DNA of 64,000 bases, from positions 3,844,001 to 3,908,000 of the forward strand of contig NZ_CP033092.2 in assembly GCF_003697165.2 (NCBI RefSeq), read 5' to 3'. Shown piece after piece: positions 42,832-52,740 of this stretch (positions are counted from its first letter, which is position 1; every line of letters starts with the position of its first letter). The translations under genes were made by a program, and so were the position numbers. The notes beneath the pieces are model-generated. The model was not told the origin of the DNA and ran no database searches. It saw nothing but the letters and a program-made list of their open reading frames with translations. Source of the DNA: Escherichia coli DSM 30083 = JCM 1649 = ATCC 11775 (lineage in GTDB: Bacteria; Pseudomonadota; Gammaproteobacteria; Enterobacterales; Enterobacteriaceae).

Positions 42832-44202
42832 ATGGAAGGTCAACAGCACGGCGAGCAGCTAAAGCGCGGCCTTAAAAACCGCCATATTCAGCTTATCGCG
42901 CTGGGTGGCGCGATAGGGACAGGGCTATTCCTGGGTAGCGCCTCCGTAATACAATCCGCAGGGCCAGGGATTATCCTGGGTTACGCCATTGCTGGTTTTA
43001 TCGCCTTTCTGATCATGCGTCAGCTAGGTGAAATGGTGGTCGAAGAACCTGTCGCAGGCTCCTTTAGCCACTTTGCTTATAAATACTGGGGCAGTTTTGC
43101 CGGTTTCGCCTCTGGCTGGAACTACTGGGTACTGTACGTTTTAGTTGCCATGGCAGAGCTGACTGCCGTGGGTAAATACATTCAGTTCTGGTATCCGGAA
43201 ATCCCAACCTGGGTTTCTGCCGCCGTGTTCTTTGTGGTGATCAACGCCATCAACCTGACAAACGTAAAAGTGTTTGGCGAGATGGAGTTCTGGTTTGCCA
43301 TTATCAAAGTTATCGCGGTGGTAGCGATGATCATCTTCGGCGCCTGGCTGCTATTCAGCGGCAACGGCGGCCCGCAGGCGAGCGTTAGCAACCTGTGGGA
43401 TCAGGGTGGTTTCCTGCCACACGGCTTCACCGGTCTGGTGATGATGATGGCGATTATCATGTTCTCTTTCGGTGGTCTGGAACTGGTGGGGATCACCGCA
43501 GCAGAAGCTGATAACCCGGAGCAAAGTATCCCGAAAGCAACTAACCAGGTTATCTACCGCATCCTGATTTTCTATATTGGCTCGTTAGCCGTTCTGCTCT
43601 CACTAATGCCGTGGACCCGCGTTACCGCCGATACCAGTCCGTTTGTGCTGATCTTCCACGAGTTAGGCGATACCTTTGTAGCGAATGCGCTGAATATCGT
43701 GGTACTGACCGCTGCGCTCTCCGTGTACAACAGCTGCGTATATTGCAACAGCCGTATGCTGTTCGGTCTGGCACAACAAGGGAACGCGCCAAAAGCGCTG
43801 GCGTCTGTCGATAAACGCGGCGTACCGGTTAACACTATTCTGGTGTCTGCGCTGGTTACGGCATTGTGCGTACTGATTAACTACCTTGCCCCAGAGTCCG
43901 CTTTCGGACTGTTAATGGCGCTGGTGGTATCTGCACTGGTCATCAACTGGGCGATGATCAGTCTGGCGCATATGAAATTCCGTCGTGCCAAACAAGAACA
44001 AGGCGTGGTAACTCGCTTCCCTGCCCTGCTTTATCCGCTGGGTAACTGGATCTGCCTGCTGTTTATGGCGGCGGTACTGGTGATTATGCTGATGACCCCA
44101 GGAATGGCGATTTCGGTATACCTGATCCCGGTATGGCTGATCGTGTTAGGTATAGGCTATCTGTTTAAAGAGAAAACCGCCAAAGCCGTAAAAGCGCATT
44201 AA
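42832..44202 (+). CDS. aroP: Aromatic amino acid:proton symporter AroP
   Basis: AroP (456 residues) imports phenylalanine, tyrosine and tryptophan across the inner membrane. The amino acid-polyamine-organocation signature at the start (RHIQLIALGGAIGTGLFLGSA) and about twelve hydrophobic segments are present. CGAGGTTTC precedes the ATG. It converges with ampE across a strong hairpin terminator. Confidence 0.97.
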   Translation: MEGQQHGEQLKRGLKNRHIQLIALGGAIGTGLFLGSASVIQSAGPGIILGYAIAGFIAFLIMRQLGEMVVEEPVAGSFSHFAYKYWGSFAGFASGWNYWVLYVLVAMAELTAVGKYIQFWYPEIPTWVSAAVFFVVINAINLTNVKVFGEMEFWFAIIKVIAVVAMIIFGAWLLFSGNGGPQASVSNLWDQGGFLPHGFTGLVMMMAIIMFSFGGLELVGITAAEADNPEQSIPKATNQVIYRILIFYIGSLAVLLSLMPWTRVTADTSPFVLIFHELGDTFVANALNIVVLTAALSVYNSCVYCNSRMLFGLAQQGNAPKALASVDKRGVPVNTILVSALVTALCVLINYLAPESAFGLLMALVVSALVINWAMISLAHMKFRRAKQEQGVVTRFPALLYPLGNWICLLFMAAVLVIMLMTPGMAISVYLIPVWLIVLGIGYLFKEKTAKAVKAH

Positions 44203-44211
44203 TCTCTCTAC

Positions 44212-44236
44212 GCCCTCACCCGTGCAGGGTGAGGGC
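44212..44236. terminator. Terminator between aroP and ampE
   Basis: The perfect 10-bp arms GCCCTCACCC (44212-44221) and GGGTGAGGGC (44227-44236) lie ten bases past the aroP stop, between convergent genes. Confidence 0.8.
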
Positions 44237-44244
44237 AATAATCT

Positions 44245-45099
44245 TTACACCAACGCCCCGTAAATCGTCAGTAGCGCAATAACCACCACGACCACGAACG
44301 AGGTTTTCTTCGCCATTGAAACCGCTGCCTTTGGCGTCTCCACCTTATCGACATGCGGTTCACGCGCCAGAGAGAACTGTGCCAGACGCGTTAATACCTG
44401 ATATTGCGAAGTATGGAAATCACCCAGCGAAGCAAACCAGGCCGGTAACGCTTTCTCACCATGACCGATCAAGGCATATACCACACCCGCAAGACGAACC
44501 GGCACCCAATCAAGTACATGAAGCACGGCATCAATGCCGGACTGTAAACGATGATGCGGCGTCTGGTATCGCGCCAGCCAGTATTGCCATGCACGCAAAA
44601 ACGCATACCCCATCAGCGTAACGGGTCCCCAGGTTCCCCCCACAATCAGCCAGAACAGCGGTGCAAGATAAAAACGAAAGTTAATCCACAGCAATGCATT
44701 TTGCAGCTCACGCAAATACTCACGTTCATCGCAGCCTGCCGGGACGCCGTGAATCATGGTGAGTTCGCCAGCCATCGTGGCACGGGCATGGCTATCATTA
44801 CGTGAAGCAGCTGTCAGATAAGCATGATAATGAAGACGAACTTTACCTGCGCCAATACACAGCAAACCAATCAGCAGCCACACCAGCAGCGTGGGAACGT
44901 TGAACAATACTCCCTGCAATGCGCGTAACAGTAAAAAAGTCACGCCCATCGCAATAATGGTCATGCATAACGTGCGCCCGAGAGAAAAATGTTTCACCCG
45001 CCGAAAGAACGCTTCAAGACGATGATCAAGCTGCCAGTGCTCGCCCAACTTAAACAGGCGCTCGAAAATTAACACCAGTAAGGTTGTAAATAGCGTCAT
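44245..45099 (-). CDS. ampE: Inner-membrane protein AmpE
   Basis: AmpE (284 residues) is a membrane protein historically linked to beta-lactamase induction signalling with AmpD; its exact activity is not known. Four hydrophobic segments are visible (about residues 45-65, 68-85, 145-165 and the last 20). The start overlaps the ampD stop (ATGA), so the ATG at 45099 is preferred over an in-frame codon inside ampD. Confidence 0.95.
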   Translation of the reverse strand: MTLFTTLLVLIFERLFKLGEHWQLDHRLEAFFRRVKHFSLGRTLCMTIIAMGVTFLLLRALQGVLFNVPTLLVWLLIGLLCIGAGKVRLHYHAYLTAASRNDSHARATMAGELTMIHGVPAGCDEREYLRELQNALLWINFRFYLAPLFWLIVGGTWGPVTLMGYAFLRAWQYWLARYQTPHHRLQSGIDAVLHVLDWVPVRLAGVVYALIGHGEKALPAWFASLGDFHTSQYQVLTRLAQFSLAREPHVDKVETPKAAVSMAKKTSFVVVVVIALLTIYGALV

Positions 45100-45647
45100 G
45101 TTGTCTCCTTGCTGACCAGCGCACGAAACCGTGCCCAATCAAATGCAGGACCGGGATCGGTTTTCCGATCCGGCGCAATATCACAATGGCCCGTCATGTT
45201 ATTAGCGATATCCGGATAGCGATCAATCAGTGCCCGTGTAACCGCCGCAAGCTGTTGATACTGCGCATCGGTATACGCCAGCGTATCGGTGCCTTCCAGC
45301 TCAATCCCAATAGAAAAATCATTGCAGCGTTCACGCCCCTGATACTGAGAGACTCCCGCATGCCAGGCTCGTTTATCGAAAGGAACATACTGGACTATTT
45401 CACCATCACGGCGAATCAAACAGTGAGCGGAGACGCGCAAATGGGCGATCTCAGCAAAGAAAGGATGCGCCTGCGGATCAATAGTTCCAGTGAATAATGC
45501 GTCGATCCACGGGCCGCCAAACTCGCCTGGCGGCAGGCTAATATTGTGCACCACCAGCAGAGTGGGTGTTTCGTCATCCGGGCGGCAATCGTAATGTGGT
45601 GAGGGAACGCGGCGCGCGCCAGCCAGCCACCCCTGTTCTAACAACAT
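45096..45647 (-). CDS. ampD: 1,6-anhydro-N-acetylmuramyl-L-alanine amidase AmpD
   Basis: AmpD (183 residues) is a cytoplasmic zinc amidase that cleaves anhydro-muropeptides in cell-wall recycling, keeping the AmpR inducer low. The zinc and catalytic residues lie in VVHNISLPPGEF, NMTGHCDIAP and RKTDPGPAFDW. It is translationally coupled to ampE and divergent from nadC. Confidence 0.98.
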   Translation of the reverse strand: MLLEQGWLAGARRVPSPHYDCRPDDETPTLLVVHNISLPPGEFGGPWIDALFTGTIDPQAHPFFAEIAHLRVSAHCLIRRDGEIVQYVPFDKRAWHAGVSQYQGRERCNDFSIGIELEGTDTLAYTDAQYQQLAAVTRALIDRYPDIANNMTGHCDIAPDRKTDPGPAFDWARFRALVSKETT

Positions 45648-45734
45648 GCAGGATCTCCTTATATGTGGTGCTAATACCCGGTTCAGAGTAGCATATTTCT
45701 ACCTTATGATTCGTTAGCTATCTGGAGTTTTAAC

Positions 45735-46628
45735 ATGCCGCCTCGCCGCTATAACCCTGACACCCGACGTGACGAGCTGCTGGAACGCATTAATCTCGAT
45801 ATCCCCGGCGCGGTGGCCCAGGCGCTACGGGAAGATTTAGGCGGAACAGTCGATGCCAACAATGACATTACGGCAAAACTTTTACCGGAAAACTCTCGCT
45901 CTCATGCCACAGTGATCACCCGCGAGAATGGCGTATTTTGCGGCAAACGCTGGGTTGAAGAGGTGTTTATTCAACTGGCAGGCGACGATGTCACCATAAT
46001 CTGGCATGTGGATGACGGCGATGTCATCAACGCCAATCAACCCTTGTTCGAACTCGAAGGCCCATCTCGCGTGCTGTTAACGGGCGAACGCACTGCGCTT
46101 AATTTTGTGCAAACCCTTTCAGGAGTTGCCAGTAAGGTACGCCACTATGTCGAATTACTGGAAGGCACCAACACGCAGCTGTTGGATACGCGCAAAACCT
46201 TACCCGGCCTGCGTTCAGCTCTGAAATACGCGGTACTTTGCGGCGGCGGAGCGAATCACCGTCTGGGGCTTTCTGATGCCTTCCTGATCAAAGAAAACCA
46301 TATTATTGCCTCCGGCTCAGTGCGCCAGGCGGTCGAAAAAGCGTCCTGGTTGCACCCGGATGCGCCAGTAGAAGTCGAAGTAGAGAATCTGGAAGAACTT
46401 GATGAAGCCCTGAAAGCAGGTGCCGATATCATCATGCTGGATAACTTCGAAACAGAACAGATGCGCGAAGCCGTCAAACGCACCAACGGCAAGGCGCTAC
46501 TGGAAGTGTCTGGCAACGTCACTGACAAAACACTGCGCGAATTTGCCGAAACGGGCGTGGACTTTATCTCCGTTGGTGCGCTAACTAAACACGTACAGGC
46601 ACTCGACCTTTCAATGCGTTTTCGCTAA
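45735..46628 (+). CDS. nadC: Nicotinate-nucleotide pyrophosphorylase (quinolinate phosphoribosyltransferase)
   Basis: NadC (297 residues) converts quinolinate and PRPP to nicotinate mononucleotide in NAD synthesis. The family motifs TRKTLPGLRSALKYAVLCGG, NRLGLSDAFLIKENH (here HRLGLSDAF) and EVSGNV are visible. It is transcribed alone, followed by two hairpins before ppdD. Confidence 0.98.
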   Translation: MPPRRYNPDTRRDELLERINLDIPGAVAQALREDLGGTVDANNDITAKLLPENSRSHATVITRENGVFCGKRWVEEVFIQLAGDDVTIIWHVDDGDVINANQPLFELEGPSRVLLTGERTALNFVQTLSGVASKVRHYVELLEGTNTQLLDTRKTLPGLRSALKYAVLCGGGANHRLGLSDAFLIKENHIIASGSVRQAVEKASWLHPDAPVEVEVENLEELDEALKAGADIIMLDNFETEQMREAVKRTNGKALLEVSGNVTDKTLREFAETGVDFISVGALTKHVQALDLSMRFR

Positions 46629-46636
46629 TTGCTAAC

Positions 46637-46670
46637 AGATTTATCCGCTCCATCGCGGGCGGATAAATCT
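46637..46670 (+). terminator. Inverted repeat directly after nadC
   Basis: The perfect arms AGATTTATCCGC (46637-46648) and GCGGATAAATCT (46659-46670) begin eight bases past the nadC stop. No T-run follows, so this may be a 3'-protective hairpin. Confidence 0.65.
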
Positions 46671-46687
46671 CCCCTTCCCCAACTTTC

Positions 46688-46703
46688 TTCGTAACGCCTC
46701 GCA
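46688..46703. promoter_or_regulatory. Candidate CRP-S (Sxy-dependent) site before ppdD
   Basis: TTCGT-AACGCC-TCGCA matches the CRP-S pattern TGCGA-N6-TCGCA at eight of ten positions. ppdD belongs to the Sxy/CRP-S competence-type regulon in E. coli by published work. By-eye match only. Confidence 0.4.
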
Positions 46704-46723
46704 AATTTCTTGTCTTTCGCTGC

Positions 46724-46768
46724 AACGAAATAAAAAACCTCGGAAGCTGCTTTCCCGTTTCGTTTTTT
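46724..46768 (+). terminator. Probable nadC terminator
   Basis: AACGAAA (46724-46730) pairs with TTTCGTT (46758-46764), followed by more Ts, with a second imperfect stem (GGAAG/CTTTCC) inside. The T-run makes this a better terminator than the upstream inverted repeat. Confidence 0.6.
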
Positions 46769-46831
46769 GCCCCTCGCTTGTGCTGATGGCGTTTGCCAAA
46801 GTAGCGCCAACCAAATCAAGGAGCGAAACAG

Positions 46832-47272
46832 ATGGACAAGCAACGCGGTTTTACACTTATCGAACTGATGGTGGTTATTGGCATCATTGCCATTTTAAGC
46901 GCCATTGGTATTCCCGCTTATCAAAACTACCTGCGCAAAGCCGCACTCACCGACATGCTACAAACCTTTGTGCCTTACCGTACCGCCGTAGAGTTGTGCG
47001 CGCTGGAACATGGTGGATTAAATACCTGCGACGGTGGCAGCAATGGCATTCCCTCGCCTACCACCACCCGCTATGTTTCAGCCATGAGTGTGGCAAAGGG
47101 CGTGGTGTCGCTGACCGGGCAAGAAAGTCTCAATGGACTAAGCGTCGTCATGACGCCGGGTTGGGATAACGCAAACGGCGTCACCGGCTGGACGCGTAAC
47201 TGCAATATTCAAAGTGACAGCGCATTGCAGCAAGCCTGCGAAGATGTCTTCCGCTTTGATGACGCCAACTAA
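46832..47272 (+). CDS. ppdD: Type IV major prepilin PpdD
   Basis: PpdD (146 residues) is the major subunit of the E. coli type IV pilus. The short leader MDKQRG is followed by the methylated Phe and hydrophobic helix FTLIELMVVIGIIAIL with Glu5, the classic prepilin peptidase site. Cysteines near the C-terminus (NCNIQ and QACEDV) form the usual D-region disulphide. It leads an operon with hofB and hofC; AAGGAG precedes the ATG. Confidence 0.98.
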   Translation: MDKQRGFTLIELMVVIGIIAILSAIGIPAYQNYLRKAALTDMLQTFVPYRTAVELCALEHGGLNTCDGGSNGIPSPTTTRYVSAMSVAKGVVSLTGQESLNGLSVVMTPGWDNANGVTGWTRNCNIQSDSALQQACEDVFRFDDAN

Positions 47273-47281
47273 GGAGCGGCA

Positions 47282-48667
47282 ATGAATATTCCACAGCTCA
47301 CTGCCCTGTGTCTGCGTTATCAGGGAGTCTTGCTGGATGCCAGCGAAGAGGTGGTTCATGTTGCGGTAGTCGATGCACCTTCGCATGAGCTACTGGACGC
47401 ATTGCATTTCGCTACCACCAAACGTATTGAGATCACCTGCTGGACACGCCAACAAATGGAAGGTCACGCCAGTCGCACACAACAGACATTGCCCGTAGCT
47501 GTTCAGGAGAAGCATCAGCCCAAAGCAGAGTTGCTGACTCGAACGTTACAATCTGCGCTAGAACAACGCGCGTCTGATATTCATATCGAACCAGCGGACA
47601 ATGCCTACCGCATCCGCTTGCGTATCGACGGCGTATTGCATCCTTTACCGGACGTTTCACCGGATGCCGGAGTCGCATTAACCGCCAGATTAAAAGTGCT
47701 GGGAAACCTGGATATTGCGGAACATCGCCTGCCGCAGGACGGGCAATTCACTGTCGAACTGGCAGGAAACGCCGTCTCATTTCGTATTGCGACCTTAGCA
47801 TGTCGGGGTGGTGAAAAGGTGGTATTAAGGTTGTTACAGCAGGTGAACCAGGCACTGGATGTTAACACGCTTGGAATGCAGCCGTCACAACTGGTGGACT
47901 TTGCTCATGCCTTGCAACAACCACAGGGACTGGTGCTGGTAACTGGCCCTACAGGCAGCGGCAAAACGGTCACGCTTTATAGTGCCCTGCAAATGCTGAA
48001 TACCGCTGACATTAATATTTGTAGCGTCGAAGATCCGGTTGAGATCCCCATAGCCGGACTAAACCAGACGCAAATCCATTCGCGTGCCGGACTCACCTTT
48101 CAGGGCGTTTTGCGTGCGTTATTGCGCCAGGATCCTGACGTCATCATGATCGGAGAGATCCGCGATGGCGAAACGGCAGAAATTGCCATTAAAGCCGCGC
48201 AAACCGGTCACCTGGTGTTGTCTACCCTACACACTAACTCCACCTGCGAAACGCTGGTACGTTTACAGCAAATGGGAGTCGCCCGCTGGATGCTATCATC
48301 GGCGCTTACGCTGGTAATAGCCCAGCGTCTGGTACGCAAACTTTGCCCGCATTGTCGCCGGCAGCAAGGGGAGCCCATCCATATTCCAGACAATGTATGG
48401 CCGTCGCCGCTGCCCCACTGGCAGGCACCCGGTTGTGTACATTGCTACCACGGTTTTTATGGTCGCACGGCCTTATTTGAAGTTCTGCCCATAACACCGG
48501 TCATACGTCAGCTTATTTCCGCTAATACCGACGTTGAATCGCTGGAAACGCACGCCCGACAGGCGGGTATGCGAACGCTTTTTGAAAACGGCTGCCTAGC
48601 CGTGGAGCAAGGCTTAACCACCTTTGAAGAGTTAATCCGCGTATTAGGGATGCCGCATGGCGAGTAA
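47282..48667 (+). CDS. hofB: Type IV pilus assembly ATPase HofB
   Basis: HofB (461 residues) is a GspE/PilB-type ATPase expected to power pilus extension. The Walker A motif GPTGSGKT, Asp box (NICSVEDPVE), Walker B region (LLRQDPDVIMIGEIRDGETAE) and His box (TGHLVLSTLHTN) are intact. A zinc-type tetracysteine (CPHC ... CVHC) lies in the C-terminal part. The N-terminal domain is shorter than in PilB. It starts nine bases after ppdD and overlaps hofC. Confidence 0.96.
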   Translation: MNIPQLTALCLRYQGVLLDASEEVVHVAVVDAPSHELLDALHFATTKRIEITCWTRQQMEGHASRTQQTLPVAVQEKHQPKAELLTRTLQSALEQRASDIHIEPADNAYRIRLRIDGVLHPLPDVSPDAGVALTARLKVLGNLDIAEHRLPQDGQFTVELAGNAVSFRIATLACRGGEKVVLRLLQQVNQALDVNTLGMQPSQLVDFAHALQQPQGLVLVTGPTGSGKTVTLYSALQMLNTADINICSVEDPVEIPIAGLNQTQIHSRAGLTFQGVLRALLRQDPDVIMIGEIRDGETAEIAIKAAQTGHLVLSTLHTNSTCETLVRLQQMGVARWMLSSALTLVIAQRLVRKLCPHCRRQQGEPIHIPDNVWPSPLPHWQAPGCVHCYHGFYGRTALFEVLPITPVIRQLISANTDVESLETHARQAGMRTLFENGCLAVEQGLTTFEELIRVLGMPHGE

Positions 48668-49859
48668 GCAACTCTGGCGCTGGCATGGCATAACCGGCGA
48701 CGGCAATGCGCAAGATGGGATGCTATGGGCAGAGAGCCGTGCTTTGCTGCTCATGGCACTACAGCAACAGATGGTTACCCCACTAAGCCTGAAGCGAATC
48801 ACCATCAATTCTACGCAGTGGCGAGGAGATATAAGCGCGGAAGTCATTCATCAACTGGCGACGCTACTCAAAGCCGGGTTAACGCTTTCTGAAGGGCTGG
48901 CTCTGCTGGCGGAACAGCATCCCAGTAAGCAGTGGCAAGCGTTGCTGCAATCACTGGCGCACGATCTTGAACAGGGCGTTGCCTTTTCCAATGCCTTATT
49001 ACCCTGGTCAGAGGTATTTCCGCCGCTCTATCAGGCGATGATCCGCACGGGTGAACTGACCGGTAAGCTGGATGAATGCTGCTTTGAACTGGCGCGTCAG
49101 CAAAAAGCCCAGCGTCAGTTGACCGACAAAGTGAAATCAGCGTTACGTTATCCCATTATCATTTTAGCGATGGCAATCATGGTGGTTGTGGCAATGCTGC
49201 ATTTTGTACTGCCGGAGTTTGCCGCTATCTATAAGACCTTTAACACTCCGCTACCGGCGCTAACGCAGGGGATCATGACGCTGGCAAGTTTTAGTGGCGA
49301 ATGGGGTTGGTTGCTGGTGCTATTCGGCTTTCTGCTGGCGATAGCCAATAAGCTGCTGATGCGCCACCCAACCAGGCTTATCGCACGGCAGAAATTGCTG
49401 TTACGCATCCCGATTATGGGTTCACTGATGCGGGGACAAAAACTCACGCAGATCTTTACGATTCTGACACTGACACAAAGTGCAGGCATTTCTTTTTTAC
49501 AGGGCGTTGAGAGCGTCAGAGAAACAATGCGCTGCCCGTACTGGGTGCAACTTCTGACACAAATCCAGCACGATATCAGTAACGGTCACCCCATCTGGCT
49601 GGCGCTAAAAAATGCCGGTGAGTTTAGCCCGCTCTGTTTGCAATTAGTGAGAACAGGAGAGGCATCCGGCTCGCTGGATCTCATGTTAGACAACCTCGCC
49701 CATCATCATCGGGATAACACAATGGCGCTGGCGGATAACCTCGCAGCCTTACTGGAACCGGCGTTGCTGATCATAACGGGAGGAATTATCGGTACGCTGG
49801 TGGTGGCAATGTATCTGCCAATTTTCCATTTAGGCGATGCGATGAGTGGAATGGGATAA
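48657..49859 (+). CDS. hofC: Type IV pilus inner-membrane platform protein HofC
   Basis: HofC (400 residues) belongs to the GspF/PilC family of platform proteins. It has two repeated cytoplasmic domains (with ATLLKAGLTLSEGLALL and its counterpart TLTQSAGISFLQGV) and three membrane segments (about residues 165-185, 215-235 and 370-390). It overlaps the hofB stop by 11 bases. The prepilin peptidase and secretin genes are elsewhere in the genome. Confidence 0.96.
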   Translation: MASKQLWRWHGITGDGNAQDGMLWAESRALLLMALQQQMVTPLSLKRITINSTQWRGDISAEVIHQLATLLKAGLTLSEGLALLAEQHPSKQWQALLQSLAHDLEQGVAFSNALLPWSEVFPPLYQAMIRTGELTGKLDECCFELARQQKAQRQLTDKVKSALRYPIIILAMAIMVVVAMLHFVLPEFAAIYKTFNTPLPALTQGIMTLASFSGEWGWLLVLFGFLLAIANKLLMRHPTRLIARQKLLLRIPIMGSLMRGQKLTQIFTILTLTQSAGISFLQGVESVRETMRCPYWVQLLTQIQHDISNGHPIWLALKNAGEFSPLCLQLVRTGEASGSLDLMLDNLAHHHRDNTMALADNLAALLEPALLIITGGIIGTLVVAMYLPIFHLGDAMSGMG

Positions 49860-49887
49860 CGCTGGCGTGTTGCTCCACGCCAGCGTT
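49858..49887. terminator. Bidirectional terminator between hofC and guaC
   Basis: The perfect 12-bp arms AACGCTGGCGTG (49858-49869) and CACGCCAGCGTT (49876-49887) overlap the hofC stop and precede the guaC 3' end. Strong GC-rich stem at converging genes. Confidence 0.8.
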
Positions 49888-49893
49888 GGTATA

Positions 49894-50937
49894 TTACAGG
49901 TTGTTGAAGATGCGGTTTTCTTGTTCCTGCACACGGATAAACGTGGTGCGCTTGGTCAGTTCTTTCAGGCGTGAAGCCCCAACGTATGTACAAGCTGAAC
50001 GCAGGCCGCCCAAAATATCACGCGCGGTATTTTCAACCGGGCCTCGCAGCGGCAGCTTAACGGTTTTACCTTCTGCTGCGCGATATTCCGCAACGCCGCC
50101 AACGTGACGTTTCATCGCAGACTCTGAGCTCATGCCGTAGAACAACATAAATTTCTCGCCGTTCTCCTCAACGATGCGACCGCCGCTCTCTTCGTGGCCC
50201 GCCAGCATGCCGCCAAGCATTACGAAATCGGCACCGCCGCCAAAGGCTTTCGCGACATCGCCCGGCGTGGTGCAGCCGCCATCGCTGACGATCATTCCGC
50301 CCAGACCGTGCGCAGCATCGGCGCATTCGATCACCGCAGAAAGTTGCGGATAACCGACGCCTGTTTTGACGCGAGTTGTACAAACAGAACCTGGGCCAAT
50401 GCCAACTTTAACGATATCGGCACCGGAGAGGATAAGCTCCTCACACATTTCACCAGTCACTACGTTGCCTGCACAAATGGTTTTGGTCGGCCACGCTTCA
50501 CGCGCTTTCGCAACGAACTGCACGAAGTGTTCGGAATAACCATTCGCCACGTCAATACAAACGAAATTTAATGCCGGGTTCAGGTCGAGAATCTGTTTAG
50601 TTTTTTCGAAATCCGCATCAGACGTGCCGGTAGAAACCATCACATGTTTCAGCACATCAGCGGAAGAATTGTTGATAAACGCTTGCCACTCTTCGACAGA
50701 ATAGTGTTTATGCACAGCAGTCAGAATATCAAAAGAAGCCAGCGCAGAGGCCATAGAAAATGTGCCTACGGTGTCCATATTTGCGGCAATAATCGGCACG
50801 CCGGACCAACTCTGACCTGAATGTTTGAAGGTGAATTGACGTTCCAGTTCAACATCGGAACGGCTTTTAAGAGTGGAGCGTTTAGGGCGGATGAGAACGT
50901 CTTTAAAACCTAACTTCAGATCTTCTTCAATACGCAT
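49894..50937 (-). CDS. guaC: GMP reductase
   Basis: GuaC (347 residues) reduces GMP to IMP with NADPH, balancing purine pools. The TIM-barrel IMPDH/GMPR fold lacks the CBS domains of IMP dehydrogenase; the catalytic cysteine is in [11 protein letters not shown] and the flap region follows. AAGAAGATC lies near the start on the minus strand. It is divergent from coaE across 224 bases. Confidence 0.98.
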
Positions 50938-51161
50938 GTGCGGATTCCTGGGGTTAATGGCTATAAGGGTAAGAGCGCAACTCCAGTGACGTTATCATAC
51001 GCACTAATCAATGCGGCGCAAGACTGCGAAATTGTCTTTTTTTACGCTACAATCCCATAAATTTACCTGGTAAATAGTGAGCGAACGTTTCATCAATTTC
51101 GCTTTCGTGCGCTCATTTTTAACGTTTTGATAATCATGATGAATTCCCGGGAATATAAATT

Positions 51162-51782
51162 ATGAGGTATATAGTTGCCTTAACGGGAGGCATTGGCAGT
51201 GGCAAGAGTACCGTTGCCAATGCGTTTGCTAATCTCGGAATTAACGTCATTGATGCCGATATTATTGCGCGTCAGGTGGTTGAACCAGGTGCACCTGCGC
51301 TACATGCCATTGCTGATCACTTTGGCGCTAACATGATTGCTGCTGATGGAACATTGCAGCGCCGGGCCTTGCGCGAACGGATCTTCGCCAACCCGGAAGA
51401 GAAAAACTGGCTTAACGCCCTGCTGCATCCGCTGATTCAGCAAGAGACGCAACACCAGATCCAGCAAGCTACTTCCCCCTATGTACTATGGGTTGTGCCA
51501 TTGCTGGTAGAAAACTCACTGTATAAAAAAGCGAATCGAGTGCTGGTGGTGGATGTCAGCCCAGAAACGCAACTTAAGCGCACCATGCAGCGCGACGATG
51601 TAACTCGCGAGCATGTCGAACAAATCCTTGCTGCTCAGGCAACGCGCGAAGCTCGCCTTGCCGTGGCAGATGACGTCATTGATAATAACGGCGCACCGGA
51701 TGCTATCGCATCGGATGTTGCCCGCCTGCACGCACACTATTTGCAGCTTGCGTCGCAGTTTGTCTCACAGGAAAAACCGTAA
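51162..51782 (+). CDS. coaE: Dephospho-CoA kinase
   Basis: CoaE (206 residues) catalyses the last step of CoA synthesis. The P-loop GGIGSGKST (residues 9-17) and the lid region [17 protein letters not shown] are visible. The ATG lies within a relaxed context (TATGAGG) with GGGAA upstream. Its stop overlaps the zapD start by one base, forming a coaE-zapD-yacG unit. Confidence 0.98.
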
Positions 51783-52525
51783 TGCAGACCCAGGTCCTTT
51801 TTGAACATCCACTAAATGAAAAAATGCGTACATGGCTGCGCATTGAGTTTTTGATTCAGCAACTCACCGTTAATTTACCCATCGTTGACCACGCTGGCGC
51901 GCTGCATTTCTTCCGTAATGTCAGCGAATTACTGGATGTTTTCGAGCGCGGCGAAGTCCGCACTGAGCTGTTGAAAGAACTTGACCGGCAGCAACGTAAA
52001 CTCCAGACCTGGATTGGCGTGCCCGGCGTGGACCAGAGCCGTATTGAAGCATTAATTCAGCAGTTAAAAGCGGCGGGGAGCGTATTAATCTCCGCGCCGC
52101 GTATCGGGCAATTTCTACGTGAAGATCGTTTGATTGCTCTGGTGCGTCAGCGACTGAGCATCCCGGGCGGCTGTTGCAGCTTTGATTTACCTACATTGCA
52201 CATTTGGCTGCATCTACCCCAGGCGCAGCGCGACAGCCAGGTAGAAACCTGGATTGCCAGCCTGAACCCGCTTACCCAGGCACTTACCATGGTGCTGGAT
52301 TTAATTCGCCAGTCGGCCCCCTTCCGTAAACAAACCAGCCTGAATGGTTTTTATCAGGATAACGGTGGCGATGCCGACTTGCTGCGCCTGAATCTGTCGC
52401 TCGATTCACAGCTTTATCCGCAAATTTCCGGTCATAAGAGCCGTTTTGCCATTCGTTTTATGCCGCTGGACAGTGAAAACGGACAGGTACCAGAACGTCT
52501 GGATTTCGAACTGGCCTGTTGCTAA
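51782..52525 (+). CDS. zapD: FtsZ-bundling cell division protein ZapD
   Basis: ZapD (247 residues, formerly YacF) cross-links FtsZ filaments through the FtsZ C-terminal peptide and helps Z-ring cohesion. An all-helical N-terminal half and a beta-rich C-terminal domain fit the family; the opening [20 protein letters not shown] is characteristic. It is linked to coaE by overlapping stop/start codons. Confidence 0.96.
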
Positions 52526-52534
52526 GGAGTAAAA

Positions 52535-52732
52535 ATGTCAGAAACTATTACGGTGAATTGCCCAACCTGCGGGAAAACGGTGGTGTGGGGTGAAATCAGC
52601 CCGTTTCGGCCATTTTGCTCCAAACGTTGTCAGCTGATCGACCTCGGAGAATGGGCTGCTGAAGAAAAACGAATCCCCAGCAGTGGCGATCTTTCCGAAA
52701 GCGATGACTGGAGCGAAGAGCCAAAGCAGTGA
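52535..52732 (+). CDS. yacG: DNA gyrase inhibitor YacG
   Basis: This 65-residue zinc protein binds GyrB and inhibits gyrase supercoiling in published work. The four zinc cysteines are Cys9, Cys12, Cys28 and Cys32 (CPTCG ... FCSKRC), followed by a Glu/Asp/Ser-rich flexible tail. AAGGAG directly after the zapD stop drives it. Confidence 0.95.
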
Positions 52733-52740
52733 CATTCTAT

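Noticed and set aside
46625..46843. Possible 72-residue gene on the minus strand between nadC and ppdD
   Set aside because: It overlaps terminator-like repeats, both neighbouring gene ends and the ppdD start; there is no ribosome site or similarity I recognise.
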